A stretch of 64,000 bases of DNA from Siderastrea radians (taxonomy: Eukaryota; Cnidaria; Anthozoa; Scleractinia; Rhizangiidae), in the NCBI GenBank assembly GCA_964017195.1, contig OZ024891.1, forward strand, positions 7,155,994-7,219,993, written 5' to 3'. The notes below the pieces were generated by a model. It was not told where the DNA came from and searched no databases. It saw only the letters and a program-made list of their open reading frames with translations. The position numbers were made by a program, and so were the translations under genes. Positions 62,941-64,000 of the stretch are shown here, piece by piece (within the stretch, counting starts at the first letter, position 1; the number at the start of each line of letters is the position of its first letter).

Positions 62941-63445
62941 AAAAATAACAAATTAAATTACAGTTTCTTGTCAACAAGTCTATTTTTGGAACAAGGTTGT
63001 TTTTGTCACGTTCCACTGTTGGCCACGACAAAGTTCAATTTTACCTGCCCTTACTATAGTTTTTGGAAATTACCACCAATTCCACCACACCAAGCCTTTA
63101 CTCAAAATATAATATTCGAGAGGAAAAAGTAAAAAAGCACATTTAGGCTGATCGTTTTCCGTCTCCATGTACATTCAACATGGCCGGTAAGCTTAACCTT
63201 GTCTGACCTTCAGCTTCAGTAAGCGGATTCTAACCAGCTTTTTCATTGATAGAATGTACTCTTAGCAAAGTAGCCTCAATCTGATTGGTGCCACATAGTG
63301 CCACATAAATTCCCCGGGGGGTGCACTCCCATGTGAAAGGTACATGGATGCTCTTCGTCTTGCGTTCCCCGTCTGTTTTAGAATGGCATCTTTTAGAGGT
63401 CGAAAGAAGAGCATTCCCACCCGATCTTACATAGGACTCCCCCCG
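62941..63445. other. Host region without visible gene
   Basis: No supported feature was found. Confidence 0.35.
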
Positions 63446-63452
63446 GATCATA

Positions 63453-63560
63453 CCTGCCTACCTACCTACCTACCTACCTATCCACCAACTACCTATCTAC
63501 CTACTACTTATCTACCTACCTATCTACCTACTACTTATCTACCTACCTATCTACCTACTT
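63453..63560. repeat. (CTAC)n-type microsatellite
   Basis: CTAC and CTAT tetramers run with interruptions, followed by a short (CAAA)n run. Confidence 0.85.
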
Positions 63561-63579
63561 ACATCCAAACAAACAAACA

Positions 63580-64000
63580 AACAAACATAGAAAGCGCAAA
63601 CTGCAGTCCGGCTAAGACCTATGGTGAAAACATAGGTCAAAAATGATGACTGCACTGTGTACTTGCACGTAAGATTGCGTGATCTTCGTTGAATAATACA
63701 AGGGTGTCGTCCGAAGTTTTAATGATGGCACGTTTGCTTTTTGTTGATGCGAATGTATTGTTCTATTGAAGTTTCAAACATTTTAATTGATTGTGCCACC
63801 TCGGTGTTTATCGTTCATTGAAAAGGGGCTTTTAATTTCCGAAAGAACCAAATATCAACAATTGGTGAAATAAAAGTAGCTTTGGTTTTTTGGAATGATC
63901 GTCCTCATTCCTTTGTCAGCACGCGCGTTGTCAGCTCCTATATTTCGAAAGTCCAATAACGCAACATAACATATTGGAAAATGAGGAAATTGAACTTAAC
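63580..64000. other. Host right margin without visible gene
   Basis: No supported feature was found. Confidence 0.3.

Overview
The window looks like animal nuclear DNA, most likely a cnidarian such as a coral or sea anemone. It is AT-rich and intron-bearing, with a von Willebrand A exon, many short inverted-repeat elements and microsatellites. Two different Polinton/Maverick-type (adintovirus-like) integrated viral elements make up about half of it. The host assignment is inference, because no host marker gene is complete here.

Element 1 fills the left end (1 to about 17 kb) and is cut by the window edge. It is clearly GC-richer than everything around it. It encodes a double GRF-type zinc-finger protein, a chromodomain integrase, two tandem minor-capsid (penton-like) paralogues and a cluster of very basic core proteins. 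These are followed by the major capsid protein, an adenain-type protease, a packaging ATPase, a two-helix membrane protein, more small basic proteins, a phospholipase A2, a leftward acidic protein and a protein-primed type DNA polymerase B. Four large genes carry one lesion each: integrase (frameshift), first penton paralogue (TGA), major capsid (frameshift) and polymerase (TAG). The copy therefore looks inactive unless these are assembly errors. Between protease and ATPase lies a 61-nt tRNA-like sequence with perfect A and B boxes and a T-run terminator but no anticodon arm. Many genes have their own TATA box. Downstream of the polymerase lie six copies of a GC-rich regulatory-looking repeat, then a 16-bp minisatellite.

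The middle region (about 17.7-36.9 kb) is host DNA with transposon debris. It holds a 1.16-kb element with a 9-bp target duplication, several other inverted-repeat elements, two Penelope-like fragments with hammerhead-like cores, a LINE-like tail and microsatellites. Two exons on the plus strand can be joined in phase, and the second encodes a VWA domain.

Element 2 (36963-51860) is a complete 14.9-kb Polinton with 459-bp terminal inverted repeats and a 6-bp target duplication, TACAGC. It is AT-rich like the host. A leftward block carries polymerase B, a small protein, integrase, phospholipase A2, a zinc-ribbon peptide, protease, a hydrophobic capsid-associated protein, major capsid, a basic protein, penton and a further structural protein. 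A rightward block carries the packaging ATPase, a phage-like fibre and the same two-helix membrane protein family as element 1. The polymerase, capsid and penton frames are intact. The ATPase has lost a core segment, the integrase has no start codon, and the phospholipase and hydrophobic protein are frameshifted.

The right flank (51.9-64 kb) shows no convincing gene. It is built from duplicated repeat units, including a 1.1-kb duplication interrupted by a 0.7-kb element, promoter-like tandem repeats and a palindrome-rich inverted-repeat element.
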